Made by a program: the position numbers and the translations under genes
The notes under the pieces: generated by a model
Seen by the model: only the letters and a program-made list of their open reading frames with translations
What the model was told of the DNA's origin: nothing
Database searches by the model: none
Origin: Zhongshania aquimaris
GTDB lineage: Bacteria > Pseudomonadota > Gammaproteobacteria > Pseudomonadales > Spongiibacteraceae
Assembly (NCBI RefSeq): GCF_019312595.1
Contig: NZ_JAHWDQ010000001.1
Span: 992,001-1,056,000, forward strand
Direction: 5' to 3'
Length of the DNA: 64,000 nucleotides
Shown here: in pieces, positions 45,634-54,045 of the stretch
Numbering within the stretch: position 1 is the first letter of the stretch
Layout of the letters: each line of letters opens with the position of its first letter

Positions 45634-45699
45634 CGGCTCCTGTTATTTGGACTATGCTGTGTGATGACATCACACAGTAACCTTCACAAATAGGAGCCG
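45634..45699 (+). promoter_or_regulatory. Nested inverted-repeat leader covering a ribosome-binding site
   Basis: The outer stem pairs CGGCTCC (45634-45640) with GGAGCCG (45693-45699), and, after a 3-nt bulge TGT, TATTTG (45644-45649) with CAAATA (45687-45692). Inside it CTGTGTGATG-A-CATCACACAG (45657-45677) forms a perfect 10-bp-armed palindrome. The right outer arm contains AGGAG, the ribosome site of the small membrane protein that starts at 45702. If transcribed, the fold would hide that site; the inner palindrome alone could instead be a protein operator. Confidence 0.6.
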
Positions 45700-45701
45700 A
45701 A

Positions 45702-45947
45702 ATGGACATCGTCCTAGTTACCAGCTTTCTCAAATGGTGCTGCATCATTAATTTCAGCGCACTGCTGTTCAGCTCCCTCGCATTCTCGTTGATGCCCGGC
45801 TTCATTTATCGAGTGCACGGCCAGCTGTTCAAACTTTCACAGGACGCGTTTAATACCACGATCTATCAGTTCTTAGCCTTGTATAAAGTGCTTATTTTAG
45901 TCTTTAACTTCGTGCCGTTTTTAGCCCTCTGGATAGTCCAGAGCTGA
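45702..45947 (+). CDS. Small two-helix membrane protein (DUF6868-like)
   Basis: An 81-residue protein with hydrophobic segments at ~5-32 and ~58-78 separated by a polar loop (YRVHGQLFKLSQDAFNTTIYQF). It resembles the small DUF6868 proteins as I recall them; no function is known. Ribosome site AGGAG lies 5 nt before ATG and sits in one arm of a long inverted-repeat structure (see 45634-45699), suggesting regulated translation or transcription. Confidence 0.7.
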   Translation: MDIVLVTSFLKWCCIINFSALLFSSLAFSLMPGFIYRVHGQLFKLSQDAFNTTIYQFLALYKVLILVFNFVPFLALWIVQS

Positions 45948-46016
45948 GCTTGTTTTTGCCAAGCGAAGATAGTGCGCTAGAATCCAAGGCCAAAAATTGT
46001 TTAACTTGGATCATCA

Positions 46017-46424
46017 ATGAAAAAAAACAGCCTATTTGTCCTCTGCCTTTTCTTAATTGCGTGCTCAGGAAAACCGAGCGACCGCCAGATTGAGCAACTA
46101 GTCTCAGACCGAATGCTAAGCGACGGCGGTGCCGAAACCTACACTATCTCTGATTTTGAAAAGACCAACGGTCTGCTTAAAAACGAGCAGCTCTATATCG
46201 CCGATATTCGTTACCAACTCACATTTAAAACAAGCTTTGAAGAACTCAGCGAGCAAGTCATAAATACGCCAAGTGAATCTCCCTTCGAGACAGTCGGTGC
46301 CGGCTTCAAACTCATGACAATGCGCATGCAATACGGTGACTTTAAGGCCGGTGACGCCTTCGTCAAAGAAGACCGCGTAGAACTCGTTAAAACTGAGCAA
46401 GGCTGGCGTTTAGACGACTATTAA
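46017..46424 (+). CDS. Small lipoprotein, unknown
   Basis: A 135-residue exported protein. Signal MKKNSLFVLCLFLIACSG with a lipobox LIAC, so lipidated at Cys16. The mature part is a mixed alpha/beta domain with KTNGLLKNEQLYIADIRYQL and ending VELVKTEQGWRLDDY, a tail style seen in NTF2-like or DUF4878-type lipoproteins; no firm family. It has its own gap on both sides. Confidence 0.72.
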   Translation: MKKNSLFVLCLFLIACSGKPSDRQIEQLVSDRMLSDGGAETYTISDFEKTNGLLKNEQLYIADIRYQLTFKTSFEELSEQVINTPSESPFETVGAGFKLMTMRMQYGDFKAGDAFVKEDRVELVKTEQGWRLDDY

Positions 46425-46557
46425 ACAGCGGGATAATTCACACCACACAGCAGCCCAATTAGACCAATGCCACGGAATTTAGATATCGTGTAATAAATAC
46501 TCTATGATGTGACACTATGGAGTCGACGCCCCACTCAAAAATAAACAAAGGGGAAGC

Positions 46558-47337
46558 ATGAGAATGGTCACTAAGGCCCAATTTGCGGCGTGCTTTATCG
46601 TTAGTATTGCCGCCAGCCTGCTCGGTTCGGAGGAAGCGCGCGCCGAGGTAGATGGCTTCCAAGATAGCTATTTTGCCGAGGTCAATGGCAGCACATGGAT
46701 TCTGCAACTCGCACCGAATAAGACCTTCCAATCCCTGGTAACGGCAAAGTTACAGATGGGCGATACCCGTGAACGCTACCTGCTAATGGGTGGACTGAGC
46801 GGTAATCAAATTTCCGGTAGTTATAAACCGATACTCGGCACAACAGCGACCTTTGACGGCGAGCGAAGGTTTGAAATAAAACGTCTCTCTGAAAACAGTC
46901 TCCGCCTCAGCCTAAAGGATAAAAGCGGTAAAACTGGCCAGCAATTCGATTTCACATCTAATGCCGCGCAAACCCCTATTGATACCGCCATCATCGGAAC
47001 TTGGCTCACCATCGCCGAGCCGGAAGGCAATTTAGACAAGCCTTACTCTGGTGAGCAATGGGCCGTTCGATTCATGGAAGATGGCACCCTATGCGAAGAC
47101 AGTTATACGGTCGACACCCGCAAGCCGCAGGTCGAACAAGATCCATGTTTAAACGCCCAAGCACGTCGCTGGAAAGCCGTTGATGGCAAGATATACACCG
47201 CCGACAATGAAGAAAATTGGGCCCTGCAATTCAACTATCGCCTGATGGGAGGACGCATGGTGGTGAGCTATCCCGGCGGAAAACGCCGCGTGGCAAATAT
47301 GGCTGACGGCTTAAGATTAAGTGCGGATAGCCGCTAA
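46558..47337 (+). CDS. Exported protein of unknown function
   Basis: A 259-residue periplasmic or secreted protein: signal peptide with likely cleavage after EEARA, then two lipocalin-like segments with regular strands (TWILQLAPNKTF; GTWLTIAEPEG; WAVRFMEDGTLCEDSYTV). The GTW...F-x-x-DGT pattern resembles DUF2147-like or lipocalin-like domains but is not decisive. One possible disulfide pair: Cys in TLCED and Cys in DPCLN. GGGGAAGC lies before the ATG. Its last 21 bp overlap the convergent reductase gene. Confidence 0.7.
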   Translation: MRMVTKAQFAACFIVSIAASLLGSEEARAEVDGFQDSYFAEVNGSTWILQLAPNKTFQSLVTAKLQMGDTRERYLLMGGLSGNQISGSYKPILGTTATFDGERRFEIKRLSENSLRLSLKDKSGKTGQQFDFTSNAAQTPIDTAIIGTWLTIAEPEGNLDKPYSGEQWAVRFMEDGTLCEDSYTVDTRKPQVEQDPCLNAQARRWKAVDGKIYTADNEENWALQFNYRLMGGRMVVSYPGGKRRVANMADGLRLSADSR

Positions 47338-48324
47338 CAACTCCGCCGCGCGATAATCACGGCGGCCACCCTGCTCTGCCAACTGAATCAAGTGCCGTAT
47401 CCGCTCGTTGACCGGCACTGGAATACCGTGTTCTGCAGCAAGCCGTATTACCTCACCATTTAACCACTCAACTTCCGTTTTACGGCCCCGCTCCAAGTCC
47501 TCCCACATAGAAGACCGCGCCAGTGGATCAATGGCGAGCATAGGTTGCGCGAGTCGTTTAAATATCAAATCTGGCAAGCTCAATACTGCAGGCAGCCACT
47601 GCGCGGGTACCGCCGTTAATTTTTGTACTGGGATTTTCGCTGCACTGATCGCCGCCAAGGCCTCACGCTGAGAGGCAGCTAAGCAACGCCGGTAAGCTCG
47701 CTGCGAAAGTTGATCTTTTAGCCCAATACCGGACAAGGCATTGATAGGGTTGTTTAAATTTAATAGCAGCTTAGACCACAGCACCGACAACATATCATCG
47801 TGAGTTTCAAAGGGCGTGCCACTCGCTTTAAAAAAACCGGCTAACTCACGTACAACGGGCGCATCTTGAATAATAACTTCGCCATCGGTACCCGCGTGAA
47901 AACAGCCCTTCTCTCCCTGCACAACATTAAATGCAATCATGCCCGGCAATACCGAATTTCTAGGCATCGCTTGCTGCAAGATCGCCGCATTACCAACACC
48001 ATTTTGCAAACTAATCACGGTGGTTTTTGAGGCTAATACCTTGGCCAGGTCCGCCGCGATCGCAGCAGTATCACCAGATTTAACCGTTACGATGACGCAA
48101 TCTCGATCCCCCATCGCCGCGATATCCGTGTAAAAACACAAGCGTGCCGCCGGAATATGGTGATCCAAGCCGCGAAAATCACTAATTCGCAAACCGTGCT
48201 CCGCAACCGTTTCAGCGATCCGCTCACGCCCTAAAAAGCTGACATCTGCACCACCCATGGCTAATGCGGCACCCACGTAGCAACCGATACTTCCTGCACC
48301 CACTATTCCCACTCGCAATGACAT
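47317..48324 (-). CDS. 2-dehydropantoate 2-reductase family (ApbA/PanE-like)
   Basis: A 335-residue NADP-dependent reductase: Rossmann loop GAGSIG (9-14), VTVKSGDT with the catalytic Lys, QNGVGN, and WSKLLLNLNNPINALSG in the C-terminal helical domain, then EVEWLNGEVIRLAAEHGIPVPVN cited in part: EWLNGEVIRLAAEHGIPVPV. ATG at 48324 has GGAG 6 nt upstream and is preferred to the in-frame 48336. PanE makes pantoate for CoA, but many paralogues reduce other 2-oxo acids; with no pan genes nearby the pantoate role is not certain. Confidence 0.87.
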   Translation of the reverse strand: MSLRVGIVGAGSIGCYVGAALAMGGADVSFLGRERIAETVAEHGLRISDFRGLDHHIPAARLCFYTDIAAMGDRDCVIVTVKSGDTAAIAADLAKVLASKTTVISLQNGVGNAAILQQAMPRNSVLPGMIAFNVVQGEKGCFHAGTDGEVIIQDAPVVRELAGFFKASGTPFETHDDMLSVLWSKLLLNLNNPINALSGIGLKDQLSQRAYRRCLAASQREALAAISAAKIPVQKLTAVPAQWLPAVLSLPDLIFKRLAQPMLAIDPLARSSMWEDLERGRKTEVEWLNGEVIRLAAEHGIPVPVNERIRHLIQLAEQGGRRDYRAAELLAAIRT

Positions 48325-48386
48325 CAACGTCTCCATATGTTTTTATTGTGAACACTATCAAACTATTTTCTCGCGCAATTTATCCC

Positions 48387-50903
48387 TTAATACCGATAAG
48401 CTAAGTCAATTCCATAACTCAGTGGATCACCCCACAGCACCGATCGATCAGCGTGCGGCAGATTATCGATCGCGTAGCTTTCATACTCTTTATCAAGTAA
48501 ATTTTTACCCCATAGGGCGATACTCACACTGCCCTTGGCAAAGCGAATTTCGTCTAAGCTCAAGCGGGCATTCCACAATTGGTAGTCACGTAAAATGGTA
48601 TAAGCCTTCTGAACATCACCACCACCCAAACGGGTATCCATATAGCTGGTATTGATATTGAACTGTAACAGCGCAGTTTTACCTCGCCACGCAATCCAGT
48701 TAGCAGATGCCGTGTAACTATTTACCGGCGCGGCCGAGAAGGCATAACGCTGAGTTACATCGTTGCCAAAGCTATCGATGACTTCGGTAATTTCGGCATC
48801 GAGATAGGCGTACTCCATGGTCACAACAAGATCGTCATTAACTAGTGCGGTCACGTCAAACTCAAAACCGGACATGCTGGCCTTACCCGCATTTAAGACC
48901 TTGGTGTCGGCTATCGTGCCATTGAGGATAAAGTTCATTTGCATATCGTCGAACTCGGTCCGATAAATATCGGCATTTACCCGCAAGCGCCCTCCCATCC
49001 ATTCACTCTTTATTCCCAGCTCCGCAGTGCGCGCCTTTTCTTCTCCAAAACCATCGGCAAAGCCAACGCCGTAATCGATACCGTCAGAGGCAGGGCCTTG
49101 ATTACCGTCTAATTGCGGATCCCGAGTATTAAAACCGCCGCTTTTATACGCCTCAACTAGCTTGCCGTAGATATTGATATCGTCATTAATTTCGTATTCC
49201 GTCAATAAACTGAAAGAGTCATCTTTAAAACGACGATCGCCAGAAGCATTGTCAAAACGCCGATCACCTGGAAGACCCGCCTGCATAAAAACAGGACCGA
49301 GTACGGGACCAAGCACCGGATTTTGCACAAGCTCGGCCAACGGCAACACCAATGGCACACCATTAAGCGGCGAGTACTCAATGAATACCTCGTCACGCTG
49401 GTTTTTTAGGGCGTAGCGATGATCCCGTGAGTGGCGAGCGCCAAGGGTAATATGTAAGCGCTTATCGAGAATATTCGGCGTCCAGGTAAGTTGGCCAAAG
49501 GCAGCCATCGCCTGATTATCAACGTCGTATTTCTGACTTAGAAGATTGACGATATGTGCATCCTCAAAACCATCAACAGGTGAGGTCAGCTGCAGATGGA
49601 GAGGACTATTATCCTCAACCGCCGACTCCTCAAAATAGTAAACACCCAGGATATACTCTATTCCCCAGTCATCAAGGGCATCACTAAACTGAAATTCATG
49701 GGAGCTTTGATGCTGGCGAATTTCCGGCCTTACCAATGGCGTCGCACCACCCGTCGCAAACTGCGCCGCTGGCCCATCGTAACTATTGGTGTCCAAACGG
49801 TAATCTGGCGCACCAAGCCCACCACCCAGGTCGGTGTACGCAGCGTCTTTTAACTCCCGATAAGCACCAATATACTTAAATTCACCAAAGCCAGTATCCG
49901 CATTAATAATGAGAGCATGCCCTTCAATATCACTATTTGACGCTTCGAGCGGCGAAGTGGTCGCTAATGAGCTAAGCCTCGCACTGCCAAAGCGACTGCG
50001 CGCTTGGGCACTGTTCTTGACGGCATTAGACTGACCTTTATTGCCATTGGGATCCGGCGGCGTTACAGCCTGAAAGGTGTAATTGTAATATTCAAGCTCT
50101 GAGCGGTCGTAACTATAATCCAGCCGAAGTTGTTCGCTAATATCCCAACCCAAATCAAAACGCAGCCCTTGAGTATCGCGGTCACCAAAATCGCCACCGG
50201 GACCAGTATTTTCTACAAAGCCATCGCGGCTTTCCGTCAGATAAGCAAATTTGAACGCCAAGGTATCAGCAAGAGGTAAATTAACACTTGTCTTAGATCG
50301 AAATAGCGCCTGGTTGCCCGCAGACAATACTTGCGCGAACTCGGCTGCCTCGGTATTCGGGCGACGAGTAACTAGGTTAATAGCCCCACCAGTGGTATTG
50401 CGGCCGTATAAAGTGCCCTGCGGTCCGCGCAAAATTTCTATCCGTGCCAGCTCCGCAACATCCATCGAGGTCCCGCTCGATCTAGCGATATAAACACCAT
50501 CGATATATAAGGCCACCGGCGTGTCCTGCGTGACCTGAACATCACCAATGCCAATGCCGCGAATATATATTCGCAGGCTTCCACCATTTATAGGGAAGGG
50601 CTCAATAGTCAAACCGGGTACTTTGCTCGCAATATCCTTTAAGCCACTAATGCCTTCTACCGTCAGGCGCTCTTCATTAAAAACGGTGAGTGAAATAGGC
50701 GTGTCTTGCAAAGACTCGGTCTTCTTCCGGGCACTCACCAACACCTCTTCGAGCCGCAACTCTTCCGCCGCCCAGCCAATATTGGGGCTCAACAGGGAGC
50801 CTACTAGTGTACTAAGCAATAATAAGGGCCGCGCTGAAAGGGGTTTGTGGACGCCAAGTAGGTTCACCGAGGGAGGAAATCTATTCGCGCATTTAAATGT
50901 CAT
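48387..50903 (-). CDS. TonB-dependent outer-membrane receptor
   Basis: An 838-residue receptor. A long signal peptide (cleavage near WAAEE, ~46) is followed by a plug domain (VLVSARKKTESLQDTPISL; IRGIGIGDVQVTQDTPVALY; RIEILRGPQGTLYGRNTTGG) and a 22-strand barrel ending in an aromatic residue (IDLAYRY). The PQGTLYGRN plug signature marks the FepA/CirA-like or FyuA-like group common in oceanic and sphingomonad-type receptors for varied ligands. No Fur box was seen just upstream and no transport operon is adjacent, so the ligand (siderophore, sterol, saccharide) is open. It is divergent from the desaturase gene. Confidence 0.92.
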   Translation of the reverse strand: MTFKCANRFPPSVNLLGVHKPLSARPLLLLSTLVGSLLSPNIGWAAEELRLEEVLVSARKKTESLQDTPISLTVFNEERLTVEGISGLKDIASKVPGLTIEPFPINGGSLRIYIRGIGIGDVQVTQDTPVALYIDGVYIARSSGTSMDVAELARIEILRGPQGTLYGRNTTGGAINLVTRRPNTEAAEFAQVLSAGNQALFRSKTSVNLPLADTLAFKFAYLTESRDGFVENTGPGGDFGDRDTQGLRFDLGWDISEQLRLDYSYDRSELEYYNYTFQAVTPPDPNGNKGQSNAVKNSAQARSRFGSARLSSLATTSPLEASNSDIEGHALIINADTGFGEFKYIGAYRELKDAAYTDLGGGLGAPDYRLDTNSYDGPAAQFATGGATPLVRPEIRQHQSSHEFQFSDALDDWGIEYILGVYYFEESAVEDNSPLHLQLTSPVDGFEDAHIVNLLSQKYDVDNQAMAAFGQLTWTPNILDKRLHITLGARHSRDHRYALKNQRDEVFIEYSPLNGVPLVLPLAELVQNPVLGPVLGPVFMQAGLPGDRRFDNASGDRRFKDDSFSLLTEYEINDDINIYGKLVEAYKSGGFNTRDPQLDGNQGPASDGIDYGVGFADGFGEEKARTAELGIKSEWMGGRLRVNADIYRTEFDDMQMNFILNGTIADTKVLNAGKASMSGFEFDVTALVNDDLVVTMEYAYLDAEITEVIDSFGNDVTQRYAFSAAPVNSYTASANWIAWRGKTALLQFNINTSYMDTRLGGGDVQKAYTILRDYQLWNARLSLDEIRFAKGSVSIALWGKNLLDKEYESYAIDNLPHADRSVLWGDPLSYGIDLAYRY

Positions 50904-51206
50904 CGCATTCCAATTCTAAGAAGTTCTTCTGAGGTTTACGTCTAAATAACAGCGCTTACGCGAAGGAATAACAATACCACATGCTCGCCCAACAGGAACC
51001 TCAACTTGCCCTAGCGCGCCTCAGGGAAATTGCGCATATCTACAAGCGCTCTCAATGTGTAGTGTAGCCAACGGCAATAGAATTTATGCCCAGTAAAATC
51101 AGACCCGTTGCAAGGACAAATTGTCACGAAGCGGTAACTGTTATTGCTGAGATGCTTTCTATAAAATGGATCCACGCGAATAATAGATACCCGAGGCCTA
51201 CCTCCC
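50904..51206. other. Divergent promoter region, TonB receptor / desaturase
   Basis: 303 bp with no protein-like frame. A TATAAA element at 51160-51165 lies 41 bp before the desaturase start and could be its -10, but no good -35 was found at the right distance. No Fur-like palindrome was seen, which argues against simple iron control of the receptor. Confidence 0.35.
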
Positions 51207-52430
51207 ATGCCCGAGCACGTACAGCGTGAAAACAAGATCACTGAAACTCTGCCGCCACGACTGTGGATGCAGACTATTTTGTTTTCCAGCACCTTATTAA
51301 TTGCACTGATTGGCGTACCTTGGTACGGAATCACTCACGGATTTACATGGACTGGCTGGCTGGGCTTTTTCCTTATTCTCGGCGCCAACGGCATGTCTAT
51401 TACAGCCGGCTACCACCGTCTGTGGGCTCACAATAGCTACAAAGCCCACCCCATTTTAAAAGTGATGTTTGCATTATTCGGCGCGGCAGCTACCCAAAAC
51501 AGCATTCTCATTTGGGCCTCTGGACATCGGCGCCACCACCGTCATGTCGACCATGTTGAGCAAGACCCCTACTCAGCAAAAAAAGGCCTTTGGTACTCTC
51601 ATATTGGCTGGATGCTGCGTGACTACCCCGCAAGCAGCGAGGACTTCTCTAACGCCAAAGACCTGCAACGCGATAAAATTGTCATGTGGCAACATCGCTA
51701 CTATCTCCCGTTAGTATTGTTCATGAACATTGCGCCCGCAGTCGCCCTCGGCTTTATCACCGGTCATATGCTGGAAAACATCCTGCTAGCTGGGGTACTG
51801 CGTTTGGTTGTCAGTCACCACACTACCTTCTTTATCAATTCCCTCGCGCACTTTTGGGGCCGCCGCCCTTACACCGACGAGAACACTGCGCGTGACAACG
51901 ACTTCTTAGCACTGCTTACCTATGGTGAGGGCTACCACAACTACCACCATATATTTCAAAATGACTATCGCAATGGTATCCGTTGGTGGCAATACGACCC
52001 GACTAAGTGGCTGATAAAATCAGCTTCGTGGATGGGGCTCACTTGGGATTTGCGCAAGATTCCCGACTTCAAAATTCAACGCGCCATCATGACCATGCAG
52101 TTCAAAAAGGCGGAGCAAGCCCTGCGCAATCGCAAAGGCAGTGATAGCAACCAATTTACCGCGTTTCTAGAACAAGAGTACCAACTGTTTTGCGACCACT
52201 TAAATGACTGGAACACAGTAAGCCAGCGCTGGATGGAAGCTAAACGCGACAACCTTGCCGCTCAAAAAGATGCACTACAGCTCAATCTGGCCGGCAAAAA
52301 AGAAAGCCTGCAGCAAAACCTACACGACGCATGGGAACATGCGACTCTGCGCAGCCGCTTAAAAGAATTAGAGTACGCACTAAAAATGCAACGCAAGCGT
52401 CTGCAAATGCTGACGATGGAAATGGCCTAA
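51207..52430 (+). CDS. Acyl-CoA/acyl-lipid delta-9 type fatty acid desaturase
   Basis: A 407-residue membrane di-iron desaturase with the three histidine boxes HRLWAH (70-75), HRRHH (107-111) and HNYHH (244-248), and four membrane helices. Order and spacing match the stearoyl-CoA desaturase-like family, so it introduces a double bond, usually at delta-9, into a saturated acyl chain. A C-terminal extension of ~110 residues (~295-407) is rich in Glu/Lys/Gln and likely coiled coil (WMEAKRDNLAAQKDALQLNL), longer than in many homologues. It is a single gene closed by a 16-bp hairpin. Confidence 0.92.
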   Translation: MPEHVQRENKITETLPPRLWMQTILFSSTLLIALIGVPWYGITHGFTWTGWLGFFLILGANGMSITAGYHRLWAHNSYKAHPILKVMFALFGAAATQNSILIWASGHRRHHRHVDHVEQDPYSAKKGLWYSHIGWMLRDYPASSEDFSNAKDLQRDKIVMWQHRYYLPLVLFMNIAPAVALGFITGHMLENILLAGVLRLVVSHHTTFFINSLAHFWGRRPYTDENTARDNDFLALLTYGEGYHNYHHIFQNDYRNGIRWWQYDPTKWLIKSASWMGLTWDLRKIPDFKIQRAIMTMQFKKAEQALRNRKGSDSNQFTAFLEQEYQLFCDHLNDWNTVSQRWMEAKRDNLAAQKDALQLNLAGKKESLQQNLHDAWEHATLRSRLKELEYALKMQRKRLQMLTMEMA

Positions 52431-52456
52431 CACCCTTTCGAAAACAAATATCTAAT

Positions 52457-52493
52457 ATCGCTCTAGCCTCAGCCCAACTGAGGCTAGAGCGAT
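52457..52493 (+). terminator. Terminator-like hairpin after the desaturase
   Basis: Perfect 16-bp stem ATCGCTCTAGCCTCAG (52457-52472) with its complement at 52478-52493 and a 5-nt loop CCCAA, 27 bp past the desaturase stop. Followed by GCTTTAAAG, a short T run only. Confidence 0.75.
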
Positions 52494-52585
52494 GCTTTAA
52501 AGCAGACAACTTATCTCAACATTTTTTAATCAACTCAACATCATCCTTCATAAACATTTAAAACCCTTAACTTAGGAAAAAACGA

Positions 52586-52990
52586 ATGCTTATTACTGGT
52601 GAGTGCTTTTGCGGAAGTGTTAAGTATCAAATAGATGGCAAACTTAAAGACGCGCGCTCCTGCCACTGCTCGCGCTGCCGCAAAACCTTTAGCGCACAGG
52701 CATCAGCTTACGCTCTGGTAGACGTCGACGACTTCAGTTGGATTCAGGGACAAGATTTACTAACGAGTTATGAATCTATGCCCAACTTCGGCCTACAATT
52801 TTGCAGCAAATGCGGGTCAACACTCTGCGGCACCCACAACGGGGAAGTACACGGGGTGACACTGGGCTGTATCAACGGAGACCCAGATATTGAAATTGGC
52901 TACCACTTATTTGTAGGGTCAAAAGCCAGCTGGGAAGTTATACCACCGGGCATTACTGCATTCACGGAAGGTCCAACGGACTCCAACTGA
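52586..52990 (+). CDS. GFA / CENP-V fold zinc protein
   Basis: A 134-residue protein with the glutathione-dependent formaldehyde-activating (Gfa) family cysteine pattern: GECFCGSVKY near the start, SCHCSRCRK, and FCSKCGSTLCG. These Cys residues bind structural and catalytic zinc ions. Despite the family name, the activity of most members is unknown. AGGAAA precedes ATG by about 6 nt. It converges with the GDYxxLxY gene. Confidence 0.87.
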   Translation: MLITGECFCGSVKYQIDGKLKDARSCHCSRCRKTFSAQASAYALVDVDDFSWIQGQDLLTSYESMPNFGLQFCSKCGSTLCGTHNGEVHGVTLGCINGDPDIEIGYHLFVGSKASWEVIPPGITAFTEGPTDSN

Positions 52991-53043
52991 AACGCGGCCA
53001 CAACGAACAAAATAAGCCCTAAATTCCCGCCGGTATCTGGGGC

Positions 53044-54045
53044 TCAATCAATTTGACCACGCACATTAAATGCCGGGGAGGCTAACTCGCCCTGCCACAA
53101 TAGCGTGGCATTACTATCCATTCCCGACATCACAACCGGTGGCCGATAAACCATTCTAAAGCGCTCATTAGGCGCAGCGGCAGCAATCGACGCCGAGCCA
53201 GCTACGCCTTCTTGCAATACATACCAACGCGGCAAAGCCGTGTCCAACTCTACGCGATACTCCTCGCCCGGCTCCAAATTAATGACGTCACCCGGTTTAA
53301 AAACAAAGGGATTACAACGGGTGTTGGCCATACTATAACGCCGCCCAGTATCACCTTCAGTTTGCAATGAAAAACCACAGTGCATTTCATTATCGGCCAG
53401 CTGCAGCAGTGAATCCGAGACGTTCTTTAAGGTCACAATCAACACCGGACTGCGCGTCGGCGCGCCTTCACCACGATCTTCATTTGCACCGGCAATTTGC
53501 TCTAGACGAATTCCAATTCGGCTCCAACGATAATTCGTTAACACCGCACTACCACTGCTACCTACTGCTAATTCTACCTCCATAGGAATTTGGAGATCAT
53601 CGCCGGAACCCCGCTTGCGCTCAATTTCTATCCCGCTGCCCTGCTGCACAAAATACTGTTCAATACCATAGCGAACTTGTATCTGACCGCCGCTAGCTTC
53701 TCGACTCACCCTACCGCGCAGAAAAAGACCACCACTGGGTTTGCGATCGCTGAGATAATCCAGCTGGTAGACATCTGTCGAACTGGGTTTCAAAACCGCG
53801 TAAACGATAGTTTCGCGCTTTAAGGACTCAGCCGACACCGAAGATCTAAAACGAGTGACATCGATGCTATTCAGCGAATAACTCAGTCGCACAAAATCGC
53901 CTCGAAAGGGATCTCGTGGATCCACCGGTGCCGTCCGCAAAAATATCCTTTCGCCATTGTGCCGAATCCACTCTCGCTCCCCACCCAGATAAGCCAGCAC
54001 CGCGACCTGGCCTAACACGAGAAGCACAACCAGGATTTTACGCAT
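53044..54045 (-). CDS. GDYxxLxY-motif membrane-anchored protein
   Basis: A 333-residue protein with one N-terminal hydrophobic anchor (~4-20) and a periplasmic body. The family-naming motif appears as RGDFVRLSY (Gly49-Asp50-Phe51...Leu54-x-Tyr56), the same motif recurring as SDRKPSGGLFLRGRV further on. GDYxxLxY proteins are typically paired with DUF2157/DUF4401 membrane proteins, as here: it overlaps the DUF2157 gene by 8 nt. It is longer than the usual ~180 residues; residues ~190-320 form an added domain that looks beta-rich. Function unknown. Confidence 0.82.
   Translation of the reverse strand: MRKILVVLLVLGQVAVLAYLGGEREWIRHNGERIFLRTAPVDPRDPFRGDFVRLSYSLNSIDVTRFRSSVSAESLKRETIVYAVLKPSSTDVYQLDYLSDRKPSGGLFLRGRVSREASGGQIQVRYGIEQYFVQQGSGIEIERKRGSGDDLQIPMEVELAVGSSGSAVLTNYRWSRIGIRLEQIAGANEDRGEGAPTRSPVLIVTLKNVSDSLLQLADNEMHCGFSLQTEGDTGRRYSMANTRCNPFVFKPGDVINLEPGEEYRVELDTALPRWYVLQEGVAGSASIAAAAPNERFRMVYRPPVVMSGMDSNATLLWQGELASPAFNVRGQID

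Noticed and set aside
45657-45677. Inner palindrome read as a CRP site
   Set aside because: It has TGTGA and TCACA but with a 5-nt rather than the required 6-nt spacer.
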